NCBI RefSeq assembly: GCF_007655135.1
Contig: NC_045129.1
Span: 28,955,122-29,019,121, forward strand
Source: Punica granatum
Taxonomy: Eukaryota; Streptophyta; Magnoliopsida; Myrtales; Lythraceae
Reading direction: 5' to 3'
Length of the DNA: 64,000 bases
This document shows, piece after piece, positions 47,861 through 60,230 of the stretch. The translations under genes were made by a program, and so were the position numbers. The number at the start of each line of letters is the position of its first letter. Positions within the stretch are counted from its first letter, which is position 1. Under the pieces are notes generated by a model that was not told the origin of the DNA, did no database searches, and was given only the letters and a program-made list of their open reading frames with translations.

Positions 47861-48324
47861 GATTCTCTTATTTTCCTTTAATAAGTCATCAAACAAATTG
47901 AAAAAGAGTTTCTCAATCTCTTTATAATATTATTGTTTTTTTTAAAGAGACAAATACCATCTTAATTATCTAATTTTTTCATAGGACTTCATATAGTGAA
48001 AGCGATCACAATAATACGGGGCTGCACGTGGGCCCCATGTAGACCCGCGCATCTGATGGTTAGGGTGCCTGCATTCGCATGACCACGAGTCTTGCGGGAG
48101 TTCTCCATCTTCTCCATTATTTGGTTACCTAAATATAGTAGTCTAAGAATGATTACCGTACAATGTGTAACAACTATTAAACTTTCGTGCGAAAGAAAAC
48201 TCTAGAGTCTAGAACTTTTACTATTTATATTTATGTCTAAACTAAATTTATAATATGATAACTAGATAAGATTTACACTTTTGAAATAATGACAAAAAAA
48301 AGCAAGTCTTGCCTCAACAAATCC

Positions 48325-48845
48325 GAGCCTTCTCGTATTCATATTGCTAATTAAAAAAAATGATAAAATTAATGTTGAATTCTTAAAACTATGTAAAAAG
48401 TTATTGCCATATTTGGTTTCAAAGTAAGATTTTAAAATCTTACTTTAACTTAATTCTATCCATAACAAAATAAAATAACTCATACAAAATCAAAATGTGA
48501 GTCTCATTTATACCCTTTTTTTTGAAAATCAAAATCAAATAACTCATACAAAGTCAAAAGGTTTGTAACCCATACATAACCATTTATACCACTATTTTTC
48601 AAAATCAAAATCTGATTTTAAAATGTTACTTACAAACCAAATGCAACATAAATTTCAATCCTAAAAGTATCAGTCTAGGCTTAACTGGTGTAAAAAGGTA
48701 AAATTACTAAATACAACAAATTACTGTTGAAGTCTTAAAACTAAGTAAAAAGTGTAAAAAGCTTAGCCTTCTCATATACATATTGCTAAATACAAATAAA
48801 ATGGGTAAAATTATTGTTAAAGTTTGAAAACTATATAAAAAGTTA
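48325..48845. repeat. Short direct repeats, one split by a MITE
   Basis: GCCTTCTC-TATTCATATTGCTAA, GTTGAATTCTTAAAACTA and TAAAAAGTTA-like text recurs at about 48328, 48705 and 48765. The first copy is followed directly by the MITE at 48411. Confidence 0.4.
48411..48642. mobile_element. MITE, 232 bp, with ~28-bp terminal inverted repeats
   Basis: Left end ATTTGGTTTCAAAGTAAG plus ATTTTAAAATC; right end read inward ATTTGGTTTGTAAGTAAC plus ATTTTAAAATC. The interior is AT-rich with repeated AACTCATACAAA. No clear target duplication. Confidence 0.7.
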
Positions 48846-48929
48846 AACTTAGGTCCTAAAAGTATTAGTTTGACTCATCTAGTCCTAAACGTTTAGTCCA
48901 TTATATATGCTTGGTCCAAAACACTAACC

Positions 48930-49163
48930 AGAAGTCAACGGTGTTAAACTGGTACACGTGGCACATCCTAATTTCCAATAATATTTGTAATTTTAAGAAC
49001 TTTAAAAAAATTAGAAAAAAGGTTAAAAAGAAATTTTAAAAATTTTAAATAAATTTTTTAAAAGTACGTTTGACTATGTATTATTCCATCAAATTTTCCT
49101 TGTGACCTCGCATGAGGTGATGGTGGTCGGCAAGGGGGTCCCATCAGTGAGACCCTCACCCAT

Positions 49164-49245
<82 letters not shown>

Positions 49246-49680
49246 CATTTTTCCAAATGGTACGGTTTTGCTAAGGTCCCTGGTTGATTCGGGGTTGGGG
49301 TCGCCAATCGGCGACCCTAACCCCTCCACCGAGGTCGCCGGTACCCATAGAGGACACCAGCGACCTCTGTGGAGGGGTCAAGATCGCCGGTTGGCGGTCT
49401 CAATCCCGAATCGACCAGGGACTTCGAGTCGAAAGTCCCCGGTCGATTCGGGATTGGAGCCATCAATCGGTAACCCCGACCCCTCCTTCCCTTTCGATTT
49501 TCTTTAGAGGACTAAAATGAAATAAAATAGAAAGTTTATGATAATAATGATAAAAGAAAAAAATTTAGAATCAAAATGATTAAAAAGTTAAAGATTGGGA
49601 CTGAAAATGAAAAAAAATTAATATCGTAACCCCTTATGTCTAATGGAGGACACCACATGGAGGCTAATTGTCCCTAATAA
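48930..49680. mobile_element. Foldback-like element with a GC-rich core (boundaries uncertain)
   Basis: AT-rich arms flank a GC-rich core (49100-49500). The core contains palindromic pieces such as GGTCGCCGG and GGGGTC(A/G). Resembles the better-defined element at 56840-57856 in layout. TIRs could not be resolved by eye. Confidence 0.4.
49169..49240. repeat. (CT)n microsatellite
   Basis: About 72 bp of CT repeat with one interruption (AT near 49207). Confidence 0.95.
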
Positions 49681-50000
49681 AAATACAATGTGCAATTTGT
49701 TATGATTCCAAACTACATGAAAATTTTTGTACTTTTTCCTATTATATAAAGAAAAAACTCCGTTACATCAAGTGCATTGAACAACTTGGTCTTTCCATGT
49801 TTTGAAAAGCTATTTGACTCTCTGCAATATTAATTATTTACTTTCAGTCGCAAAGAGAGAAGTTGAGAGCTTTTGCAATAAAGGACGGATTTGGAGTAAG
49901 GGGAGCGGGATTTGTAGAAGGGCAAATAGGATTAGGAGTATTAAGTTTCTAAATTAAGCAAAAAATCTAAAAATAATATGTCAATTTTCGTCGCATGTTA

Positions 50001-50394
50001 GACCATCTTCAGCAAGAGTCTCTCTTCTAAGTCTTTGAAGTGGACCTAACTCCGTCACATAGGTGCCACATTAAACTCAACAAAAAGATACTTTCCACTT
50101 CAATAAGAGTCTCTCTTTTTAAGTATATGATGATGGCACACATATATATTATATTAATTAAATGAATATAAATATTATATGTAATTATTATTAATTAAAC
50201 ATAATTAAAAGTAACGGCTTTTTCTTAAAAAAAATTAAAAAGCGAATTGAGACTACCGCGTGGGGGATAACGCTGCCACGTGGCAGCCCCTATTCATCTA
50301 TGTGCAAAGAGATTGAGACGCAGCTCATCGTAGAGCCAAACTTGCACTGGCACGTGACCTTGAGATGCGCGTGAAATGGCCGCTGGAGGTGGTC
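50001..50394. mobile_element. Tourist-like (PIF/Harbinger) MITE, 394 bp
   Basis: Ends GACCATCTTCAGC and, read inward, GACCACCTCCAGC (11 of 13). Exact TTA target duplications at 49998-50000 and 50395-50397. The 3-bp TTA/TAA duplication is typical of PIF/Harbinger. No coding capacity. Confidence 0.75.
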
Positions 50395-50662
50395 TTAGGG
50401 TTTTTAAAGGATGCCACTACTTCCTCAGACTCCTCCGCGATCTTTATTCGTAATATTTCAAGTGAAAAAAAAATGGCGTTTATGCACAATTCTCTCATGC
50501 AACTAAGAAAAAGAGCTGAGAAGGCCACAATTGATGATTCACACAATTATGCTACAAAAGTTCCGTAACTTTCCATCATAGAAAGACAGTTTGATCCTTT
50601 TTTAGAAAGTGTATAATGCGTATATTATGTAGTATTACGTCACAGAACGCATAAAAAATTAT

Positions 50663-50949
50663 GAGTGCGTTTGGATTTAGAGTTGAGTTGAGTTTTGATT
50701 TTAATTAGTTTTTAATGATTGTATTGTTGAATTATGAGAAAAAGTGTAAAAAAAAATTAATGAATAGTTAAGAGAAAGTAATGATTGTGTTGTTGAATTG
50801 TAAAAAAGTAATGAATAGTTGAAACAATTTAATATTAAAAATTGTATTGAATGATTAAAAAAATTAAAAAATTAAAAAAAATAATGATTGTGTTGTTGAA
50901 TTGAAAATAAGTGGAGTTGAGTTGAAAATTTTTTAAAAAACACACACCC
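50663..50949 (+). mobile_element. AT-rich MITE family M, copy 1
   Basis: Carries GTTTGGATTTAGAGTTGAG near one end and GTGGAGTTGAGTTG near the other. Internal repeats of AATGATTGTGTTGTTGAATTG occur three times. Related copies: 58441-58735, 59051-59418 and 60231-60527. Confidence 0.6.
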
Positions 50950-51500
50950 TATATTTTTGTCAACAATAATTTTTTTTCTTTTTACATTTATAAAAATCAA
51001 TAAATACTACTTAACTTTTATTGACATGAGATTATTACATAATATATTTATTACATATGAGACTTTTTAAAAATTAGTTGCACATATTTTTTTACTCTTA
51101 GTAGCTCATTTGAGGCGCAACTCGATTCGAAAAGCAATGAGTAAAAAGATTTGGACGACGGGGGAACTTTATTATTGCACATCAGTTACAGAAAGTCAAC
51201 GTATATCATGTTTATAACATTAATGTGTCATGTTTGTAACAATAGCATGACGTGAGAAATGTAATGAAACCTTAAGAGTTCAGATATCTACTGTTGGATG
51301 TTTTCAAAATATTGTTAAATTATAATATCCTGGGACCGAGCAAATTTAACACTGTCATTAATCTTTTCCTAGATAAATACTTGTCTGCGTGTGAGATTTT
51401 TAATGAATACGATCTATACGAGCTTTCTACACATAAAATTACGGAATTTCGAGCATCAGCTAGATATCATTGCAAATCAGTTCACAGTGAATGGTCGTGT
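50950..51500. other. Intergenic DNA upstream of the MYB gene
   Basis: AT-rich. No repeat family or gene recognised. Includes the distal promoter of the MYB gene. Confidence 0.3.
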
Positions 51501-51599
51501 TTTGGATGGTGTGCACCTTTAAAGAGACAACACAAAAATAAACCGAGAAAACTGATGAAATTGCCTATTGAACGCTCCAGTAATCAGCCTGACGGAAGA

Positions 51600-51873
51600 A
51601 ATTTCCGCCCCCTCGCGTTTGTTTTTGGACAAAAAATAAAAGACAGCCCGAGGAAAAAAAAAGAAAAGAAAAGAAATTCTCTTTAGAGAGAAGAGATCTA
51701 ACCTTCTTCGTCTCGTGCTCTCTCTCGCTCTCATCTCTCTCTCTCTGTCTCGCACAGAGTGAAGGGGATGGCTCAATCTGTCAAGACATTAATGGGGATT
51801 ATGACAGGAACAGATTCCTGAACGACAGCGTTTTTGCCACTTGGGGGGGGGGGGGGGGGGGGGGGGCCTGAAG
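51600..51873 (+). promoter_or_regulatory. Probable MYB core promoter and non-coding first exon
   Basis: A TATA-like AAAATAAAAG (about 51635) and a CT-rich Y-patch (51708-51756, CTCTCTCTCGCTC) precede a likely transcribed leader. A consensus donor AAG|GTAAGG follows at 51874. A suitable acceptor lies at 53491-53492 (TTTGCTGTTCAG), giving a 1.6-kb leader intron, common in plant transcription-factor genes. Inference from signals only. Confidence 0.4.
51843..51866 (+). repeat. Run of 24 consecutive G in the presumed 5' UTR
   Basis: An uninterrupted G24 tract, 8 nt before the likely leader donor site. It could form a G-quadruplex in DNA or RNA, but its exact length in an assembly is unreliable. 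Confidence 0.9.
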
Positions 51874-53628
51874 GTAAGGCTTCTTTCAGAACCAGCTAGC
51901 GAGCTGTCTTTTTTATGAATAGCAACCAGTAGTGGTTGGAGGTGGATTGACGGGACCAATTTGACCCCATTTTATCATTGCAATTTTTGCTCCTTTCCCT
52001 TGTCTCCGATTCAAATTCTTCATTTTTTTTTCTTTGGTGCCCCTTTTGCCACTTGCAATTTTCACCCGAGTTCAAGAACCACAATTTCCCGAATCCGTGG
52101 TGGTTTTGGGTTCTGGATGCTCCGCTCCCTTTTTGGCCCCATTACGCCCCCATCCCAATCTTCTTAATCCTGTGGGTGTGCTTCTAATTTCGGCCATTAT
52201 TATTGACTTCTTCACTGACAAAACAGTGTTCCTAATCGAGGGTCGGCTACCCTTTAATGAGTGTGAGGTTTGGCTAATCTCAAGTTTAGGTTTTTACCTA
52301 TTTTCAGAATCTATACTTGTCCTATATGGCCTCAAAATGTGATTTTTTTTTTCGCTGTTCTTTCCTAGCTGTGGGGTTTTTGAAGGGTGGTTGCACTATT
52401 CATTCCCTGGTGATTAGCGGACTCTATATTTTGGTAATTCATGATCTTTTCTTTACTACCAATTTGGGTTCTGTGCCATTTGGGAAATCAGTAAAAGTTT
52501 GAATCTTCACCGTGGGTGTTGTCTTATTCCGACAGCAGTTGTGTTTTTCACCACCCACCCAAGGAAAATAAAAACCATCGAATGAATTTCTTATTGTGGA
52601 ACTGGCAATCACTACCCACCTCGATTTCATTCCAATTCCAGCATTTATCGTGGGCTTTTGTAATTGGGAAAGTTCAGATTTTGTGCATTAATGCGAGGCA
52701 GCCTCACTTTCTTTGCTCTCTTTCTTTGAATTCTTTTATGCTGTCAATCGTTTTCGGTGGAATGCTTCAACTCAGTGGGCAAAATTTGTTGTTTAATGGG
52801 AACCCTTTACTGCCACAGGATAAGCAAAATATCTTAGGTTGGTGAATAAAAGCATGTGTTTATGCTCACTTCAGTGTTTTGCTTGAAGGATAGGGAGGGT
52901 TTCTGTAAAAGGGATGATTTTTGTGGGCCTTCTGCTGGGTAGAGCTGTTGTTATCAATGGGGTTAATAATGATGTGTTGAATGGCAGATTGAATTAGCAG
53001 CAGCTGCATCTTTTTATCCATTTCAGACTTTCTGGGGTTTTTCCCTCTGGTGTCTGGTGCATATCTCCTCTGTCCCTTTCATGGCCTCATCTTCCACCAG
53101 AAACCCTAGTTTTAGTTACCATTCCATTGTGTTTCACTCTGCAATCAAAAACAAAAAAAAACAAAGAAATCCCCTTTTACTGCTTATCTGTTTCTGGTTT
53201 AATCATACACTGGGCATTTATTGCACCCCTTTCTGATATTAAGATTTTTCAGATACTTCTCATGGTCATGGGCTAACCCCTCAACTTTCTTGCCTTTCCA
53301 TTCATCAGCAGCTCATCAATTCACAGGGCTCAGCATCCCTTCTTAAGAAGGAGCGAATCGACACCGAATTCTGCACCGCACACGCTTCCTGCTGGAATCT
53401 GTGACTTTTATCATAGAAGGGGATGTCTCACTTTGTCTTCCCCTAGAGTATCTGATCCTACCTGGTGGGTCTTTTATCTATTTGCTGTTCAGATCCGAAT
53501 TCGCGGAGAGGGACTTTGGCTGAATGATTCCGAGGTTGTCCCGGTTTATCAGATTCAGAGGGATCTCCGACTGAGGGAATCTTGGTAACATAATTAAAGC
53601 CTGTTGTTGGCTGAACTAAGGTATCTAG

Positions 53629-56321
53629 ATGACTGTGGATGAAGCAGCGAGCAGCAGCTCCTCGTGGACTAGAGAGGAGGACAAGAAGTTCGAGAATGCC
53701 TTGGCAACTTACCCGGAAGATTCGTCTGACCGTTGGGAGAAAATAGCAGCTGAGTTACCGGGGAAGACTTCAGAGGAGGTTAGGCTTCACTACGAGATCT
53801 TGGTCGATGATGTGAATCGAATAGAGTCAGGAACAGTGGAATTGCCGCCCTATAGTTCTCCTTCGGAAGGCTCCACAAGTGATGAAGCGAATGGTAAGAA
53901 GGCTGGTGGTTCAGGGCATCATGAGTCGGGTCATGGAGGTAAAGGCAGCAGAGATCAGGAACGTCGAAAGGGAGTTGCTTGGACAGAGGATGAACACAGG
54001 TGCTTATTTGTCTTTTCCTTTCCACATAAATTCATGTCCTGGGGCTCCTGAAATTCAATGATTTATTTGGATTATAACACACTAGTTTGGTGATGTAATG
54101 GAATGGTACAGGGTCTTCATACTTTAGGGAGCAAAAAGTAGAACGCTCTTTGTTCAGGGGAAAAGGCAAGTAGTAGTGGAAAATTGGTTGGAGTTTTCAT
54201 AGATTGAAATCTTCTGATGCCTTCACCTTTTTCTGGGTGCAATTTCTGCTTGTACATACTTGGTTTTTGCAATCAATAGTGCTAACAGATTCATCTCTAG
54301 GAGAAAGAAAAACTTAGTTTAGTAATATGGTTGATGGCATACTATTATGCTTTAGTAATGTCTTCTAGTTCTGTTTTGATGGAAAACTTAGTTTTGTCAA
54401 GAGTTGTGCTCTGCGTGGTAGCTAAGATGTCTGCGACATGTCTTTATATGCTTTAGATTATCATTGCCCAACTGTTTTAATAGATTATTTTTAAGATCTA
54501 CTGATGGACGATGCTCAATTCTGATCAGTACTTGTCCAAAAAGAAATTCTGCTCAATAGTTCTTGACGGCAATCTCAGTATGCATGAACTAAGAGAACTG
54601 TGACCTTGTGCTTGGTTGTCCTGAGAATCGATACTTCAGTTCAGGGACAAGATTTAATTTTTGCTGGAATTGTTCGTTGAGATGTTTCTTCAGTGGTTCA
54701 AGTTAGGAAAATTTTTTTGCCCTGCATGTCTAACCAATGAATTCTGTGGCATAACTTCTCATACTATAGGCTACAATGGTTGTCATCTTGTCTTCTGTTA
54801 AAGAATAATTGATCTGAAGGTCTTGCTGTTTATGTTGCCATTTCTGTAGATATTCATTCTAATATTGCTGATACAATACATGCTACTCTATGGTTCACTT
54901 GTCAAGGATGAGTGGTAACAGAAGAGCTACCAGTTTGAGCGATAGTTGTCCTAAGGAAGTGACCAGGACTTGGGTATCAAGATTACTCCTGATGCGTCAT
55001 GTTTAGTATTTCACGTCAGATGGGCAGGCAGTTTGTCTGGACTATACAAGACATCTTGGTAACCCATTACGACATTGGCCCTTTAAGGGACCAACAAATA
55101 AGCGAGGAGCTATAATTAAATCTGCATGAAATTTGCAATAGATTGTAATGTTTTGATTCAGCTACTCACTGATTGTGTGAAATGCAATTTGTTGGATGCT
55201 TGCATACAAGCAGTGAAGTAGATATTGCCAGACAGGTCTTTAGTTTGTGATGGCTAACTTGCTGTGACTCAGATGGGAAATGATTGACTGTGGCTGTGGA
55301 GTAAATATGTCCTTGGGAACTTTTATTAAAGGGTTCGCTCTACTCATGGATGTCAGATACCGATTAGTGAGAACTTTAGGGGGCTACTTGCTATAGTGAC
55401 GGGGGAAGCAACAGAAATTCACGGCAACTGGCATCTTCAGTGTTCATGGTATTAAGTAAGATATGAAGTGTTAGATTTGGAGGAGTTTTAAGGCCCAAGG
55501 TGGTCACATTCCGTTAGTTTGCCATGGGTTTTCAAGGTGTGAGGTGACAGCTTCACTGGGATCCACAGATATAGTGAAAACTATTTCATACATGAACAGA
55601 AGGAGAGGAATCATGAATAATCACTTCCTCATCAAGGTCTTCACGAGGCCTATAGCTACCTAAGCTGGTCTGCTTATGTCATTACTGGCTCGACTTCGTA
55701 CTTGGTTTATTTATGGTTTTTGTTATACATTGCAACTAAGATATACTTTCAGAATGATTTGTTTTTGTGTCTTTGACTTGTTAGAAATATTTCGAGCTTT
55801 CTGAATGTAATCAATCTATTGTTACCAGGTTATTTCTCCTTGGGTTAGATAAATACGGAAAAGGAGACTGGAGGAGCATTTCTCGGAACTTTGTCGTGAC
55901 AAGAACGCCGACCCAGGTGGCAAGCCATGCTCAAAAGTACTTCATTCGCCTCAACTCCATGAACAAGGACCGGAGGAGGTCAAGCATCCATGACATCACA
56001 AGTGTTGGCAATGGGGACATCTCGGCTCTGCAGCCACCAATCACAGGCCAGGCAAATGGACCGGCCGCCCCGTCAGGCTCGTCCGGGAAGCCTGCCAAGC
56101 AGCCCTCACAGGCAGTGCCTGCGGGACCTGCTGGGGTCGGGATCTATGGCGGGCAGACAATTGGGCAACCCGTGGGTGGACCCCTCGTCTCTGCGGTGGG
56201 GACCCCCGTGAATCTCCCTGCGCCAGCGCATGTGGCGTACGGCGTGCGAGCCCCGGTTCCTGCTGTGGTGCCCGGGGCGCCCATGACTTATCCCATGCCC
56301 CCTGCGCCCTCACAAAGGTGA
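53629..56321 (+). CDS. SRM1/MYBS2-like MYB transcription factor (DIV type), two coding exons
   Basis: Nuclear DNA-binding protein of the two-SANT DIVARICATA/MYBS class. Arabidopsis SRM1/MYBS2 acts in salt/ABA and sugar responses. Exon 1 is 53629-53999, intron 54000-55828 (GTGCTT...TACCAG), exon 2 is 55829-56321, total 287 residues. The first SANT/MYB repeat is about residues 11-65 ([26 protein letters not shown]). The second is about 116-166 ([24 protein letters not shown], then the diagnostic SHAQKYF at 156-162). Next come [17 protein letters not shown] and a Pro/Ala/Gly-rich tail with [11 protein letters not shown], as in SRM1. Start MTVDEA matches the family N terminus (MTVEE). The splice restores HRLFLLGL exactly, so the gene looks intact. 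Confidence 0.96.
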
Positions 56322-56600
56322 TTGGTTTCCGAGATTTTTGTATCATATATGAAACAGATGACAGGGAAAGAAAAGAGGAACTTAGATGGATGAGCTTTTG
56401 CTAGTTGGATGCCCGCCTATGTAACGTGCTCTTCTGCAAGGGAGAACCGCCATTCTTTTTTTTTTAGTCCTATGGTTGTTAAATAATGCCATGTGAACAT
56501 AGGTAATGTTTAAGCATCTGTACAGCTTCCATTAATCTGTGAATCTCTCCTTAAGTCGTAATAATAAATTTTAGGGTAGAAATTTCTATGAACATTAATT
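56322..56600 (+). other. MYB 3' UTR region
   Basis: Follows the TGA. AT-rich, with AATAATAAATTT near 56560 as a possible polyadenylation signal. No other feature until the foldback element at 56840. Confidence 0.4.
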
Positions 56601-56839
56601 GATTTGGACATTTTTTTTATTACGTTTGCCCTTTGAAGTGAATCCTCCTCATTCATCAACTGATAAGACAGATAAAAGGAATACAAAACGCCTCTCTTTT
56701 TCAGGTTGAAATGTGTTGTTTGTGCTGATTGAATCGGGTTTCGATTCTCAAGGGTAAGCGGGTCTCGCTATCTGGTAATTTTCTATGAGACCTATAAATG
56801 GAGACAACTTTGTGATTTTAGGAATCATTTAACAGTAAA

Positions 56840-57856
56840 GAGTAAATTAGGTAACTTGGTGCATGGCTTTGGGGTATTACATCAATTGGATTCCTGACTT
56901 TTTGTTCATGAATTTTTCAGTTTACATCAAATGGTCATTGTTACATCAATTATATCCTCCATTGAAGGAAATTACATCAGTTACATCATTCATCAATTAG
57001 GTTATCACTACATCAGTTAGTTGGATCTTTTCAGCCGCAAAATACATGGAAGTAGGTTCTTTTGATACATCAATTAGATCCTTTCGTCAAAATTAATTTG
57101 ACGGTAGTAACTGTGAAGAATGTTACATCGCTTAAATCTCTTCTTTGTTCTTTTTTCTCTTTTTTTCATTTTCCTTTTTCTTTTTTTCCTTTCTAGCAAA
57201 AGAAAAAAAAAAAGAGGGGAGCTTCGATGGGGGAGCCCCACTGCTCTTGTTTCAAGGGGGAGCTCGGGTGGGGCTCTCTCGTTGATGATCTCCTTCACAG
57301 GGGAGGTCAGCAAGGGGTCCAGTACCCTTTGTTGACCTCGCCTTTTGGGGAGGCCCCACCGAAGCTCCCCCTCTGTTTCCTCTCGTTAGTTATTGGACCC
57401 TCCAACGACCTTGCTTTGGGGGGGAGAGATGTCGCCGTTGAGGGAGCTCCTCCACTGTTCTTATTTTTATTTTAATTTCTAAATTTTGTTAGAAAGGATA
57501 AAAAGAATAAGAAAAATGTAATAGAAAAATAAGTCAAAGAAGGATCTAAATGATAAAATATTTTCTCCTCAGTTAACGCCGTCAGACTAATTTAGATGGA
57601 ATGACCTAATTGATGTATCAAAAAAACTTATTTGATGTATTTTGCGTAAAAAAAGACCCAACTGATGTAGCGATAACCTAATTAATGTAATTTTCTTTAG
57701 TAGAGGATGTAATTTCCTTCGGTGAAGAATGTAACTGATGTATTAAGGATCAATTTGATGTAAATCGGAAATTTCGGGGATCTAATTGATGTAAAAATAG
57801 TTAGGGACCGAATTGATGCAACATCACAAAGTCAGGGACCAAATTGCTATTTATTC
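56840..57856. mobile_element. Mutator-like foldback element with long inverted arms and GC-rich core
   Basis: The left end GAGTAAATTAGGTAACTTGG pairs with the right end read inward, GAATAAATAGCAATTTGG. Arms extend about 340 bp inward with matching blocks (TACATCAGTT, GGAAATTACATC, TTAGGTTATC(A/G)CTACATCAGTT, CAAAATACAT). 8-bp direct duplications ACAGTAAA lie at 56832-56839 and 57857-57864; a ninth base mismatches. Arms are internally repetitive in TTACATCA. The core (about 57215-57460) is G-rich with GGGGGAGC/GAGCTCC motifs. No transposase. MULE placement is from arm length and duplication size. Confidence 0.75.
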
Positions 57857-58029
57857 ACAGTAAACTAGTCATGTGCTGTTCATTTTTGTAATTGTCGACT
57901 ATATGATTAGCTAGTTTAAGATAGCTTGTAGAACAGTTTCATTTGATATCATGATTTCACATGCTTTTTATCTTATTATTATATATTTATCGCTCTTCAA
58001 TTAATTGAACAATCAATTAATTCTAAGAG

Positions 58030-58400
58030 AAAATTGTAAATTTGATTCTCCAAAGATTCGTGAACCAACAATTCAGTGTCTCAAAAATTTATGCGACCAA
58101 AATAGCCCTCCGATGTTCATTCCGTCGAACAAATTAGTCCTCGGTAAAAAAAAAGTCCCACAAACAATAATACTGTTAAATTAATTTAAAAAAAATTAAT
58201 AAAAAAAAGCTTTTGAAAAACACACACACACAAAAGGAAGGAAGATGGAATGGGCCAACAACAGCCACCACCGGAAGCCTCGGCAACCTTCCCCTTAAGG
58301 GATAAAGTTTTATTAACCTAACTAGGAAAAGCCCAGGAGAGGCCACGGGTCTCCAAAAAAGTTTTCAGTCAACAATAATAATTTTATATGATCGAAATGT
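58030..58400. mobile_element. Possible small foldback/GC-core element
   Basis: AT-rich sequence with TE-like phrases (CAACAATTCAGTG, CAACAATAATA on both sides of the core) surrounds a GC-rich core at 58240-58345 with CAGCCACCACCGG. Same style as 56840-57856 but no clear TIR or duplication. Confidence 0.3.
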
Positions 58401-58440
58401 GAGAAAGGATATTAGTATTATTGGGAAGAAAAATATTAAG

Positions 58441-58735
58441 TATGTGTTTGGTAACAGAGTTGAGTTTAATTTAGTTTGATTTACGAGATGAAGACAAAAG
58501 TATTTAGAAAAAGTAAGTGAGATAATTTATTATTAAATTGTAAAAAAATAATAATGATTGTGTTGTTGAATTAATGAAAAATAATGAATAGTTGAGAGAA
58601 TTATATATAAAATTAATTGTAATAATAGATAAGAAAAAATATGTAAGAGAATTTATTATTAAATTTTAAAAAGATAAAAAAAAATAATTGTGTTATTAAA
58701 TTTAAGGAAAATAGAGTAAAGTTAAGTCAAAATTG
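58441..58735 (+). mobile_element. AT-rich MITE family M, copy 2
   Basis: Starts TATGTGTTTGGTAACAGAG and contains AATGATTGTGTTGTTGAATT. Same orientation as copy 1, diverged. Right end unclear. Confidence 0.5.
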
Positions 58736-59050
58736 TGGTAAGTGACGTAGCGGGATAAGAGTGATAAATAAGGATTATTTGGTGATAATCCTTAGCATAT
58801 CTAAAAGGGCCATAATAGTCAGAGAAAACTCTAAAATCTATACCAAAGAAATATTATTCATCATATCTTTTACGACCATAGGCTTACAAAGCTTAAATAG
58901 AAAATTAATATGTCTAATAAAAGGAAACTATAATCCAAAGAATGCCTATACGACTAAGAAAAGAAACCAACTAAAATAGGAAATGCTATATTAGACTAAT
59001 TAGGAAATATAGTGATAAGAAATTTTAACAAACAAGTTAAAATAAAAACA
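58736..59050. other. AT-rich intergenic DNA
   Basis: A 72-codon ORF (58761-58979) is basic and low-complexity and is not considered a gene. Confidence 0.3.
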
Positions 59051-59418
59051 CTTGTTTGGTTTTGGAGTTCAACTCCATTTACTCTACTTCACTTTAACTC
59101 CACTTATCTTTAATTCAATAATATAATTATTACTTTTTTCTCTTTTTCTTCAATTGAATTATCTACCATTTAATTTAATTTTTAATGTTAAATTTTTTCA
59201 ACTATTCATTATTTTTTTCAAAATTCAACAACACAATCATTACTTGATTATTCATTACTTTTTTTTCACTTTTTCCCATAATTCAACAACACAATTATTA
59301 CTTTTTAATTTTTTTCATCCACCTTATTATTATAACCAAATTAAATATACATATATATATATATATACACACACACATAGTTTGAGTGGTAAACTCAACT
59401 CCATTTCCAAACAACCCA
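59051..59418 (-). mobile_element. AT-rich MITE family M, copy 3 (inverted)
   Basis: Ends TGTTTGGTTTTGGAGTT and, read inward, TGTTTGGAAATGGAGTTGAG give a good terminal inverted repeat. The reversed family core (CAACAACACAATCATTAC) occurs inside. Interrupted by the AT/AC microsatellite. Confidence 0.65.
59350..59377. repeat. (AT)n(AC)n microsatellite
   Basis: About nine AT followed by about five AC dinucleotides, inside MITE copy 3. Confidence 0.9.
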
Positions 59419-59582
59419 TAAATCTTCTTCTTCTTGGATTGGTGCTATGGCGCTAGAATGGGTACTGTAGCAACAATCTTACTGCCTTGAGGTCGCGCTT
59501 TGATGCTATAGCACGGAAGTTTGATGCTAAAGCACCAAGCATATTGGCCTGTTTGATGCTGTTGCACCGGTTGTTGGTGTCA

Positions 59583-59918
59583 TACTGTCGATGATCAAGC
59601 GCTCCATAAACTCGACCGCTATTTGCTCCGTCATTAAAACTCTAAAGAGCCGGATCAATCTCATCTTCCCCTTTCACGACACGAGAATCCTTTCTCGATT
59701 AACCCAAAATATACTTATTTGACTTCGAGCTACTTGAATGGTCGACGGTTCATAAATCCGCCACATCAGTAAACTAGGAGAGTGAATACTCTAGAAGACT
59801 GATGTTGCCTTTTAATTACGTCGAGCTGTTGAATCCTAATCAGCTAAGGCAGTCGCTCGTTCTACACTGAGGTAGTCGCTCGTTCTACTGTGCCTGCTTA
59901 GTGGGTTGTCAGGGCCGA
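59583..59918. repeat. 336-bp direct repeat, left copy
   Basis: Runs from TACTGTCGATGATCAAGC to GGGTTGTCAGGGCCGA. Roughly nine mismatches and no gap against 61439-61774. Contains a doubled GTCGCTCGTTCTAC phrase near its right end. See the right copy for interpretation. Confidence 0.9.
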
Positions 59919-60230
59919 GCGCATCAATTAAGAAATTAAAACTTGTGTTTATAAAATTTTATTATGATATAATTAATTAATTAATTAATATTATTATTTT
60001 AAATGGTATATAATTGTTGCCAACACAAATCTAATTTCTAACCCAACACACATGTCATCACATGAATGGGTGACGTGTCCGATGGCATTTTTGTAATTAC
60101 ACAATGTTCCAATGGCATTTTGCTAATTTAATGACAAATCCTTGGCCAATGTGTTATTATGATAAAATGTCGCTGCCTCGAGATGCTGGAAGCAAAGTGA
60201 CTCTGAGCCTCTAAATATGCAACATTAGAA

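Noticed and set aside
49089..49307. ORFs of repeated Arg-Glu or Leu-Ser
   Set aside because: Translations of the CT microsatellite.
53780..54025. 81-codon minus-strand ORF over MYB exon 1
   Set aside because: Antisense shadow of a well-supported coding exon.
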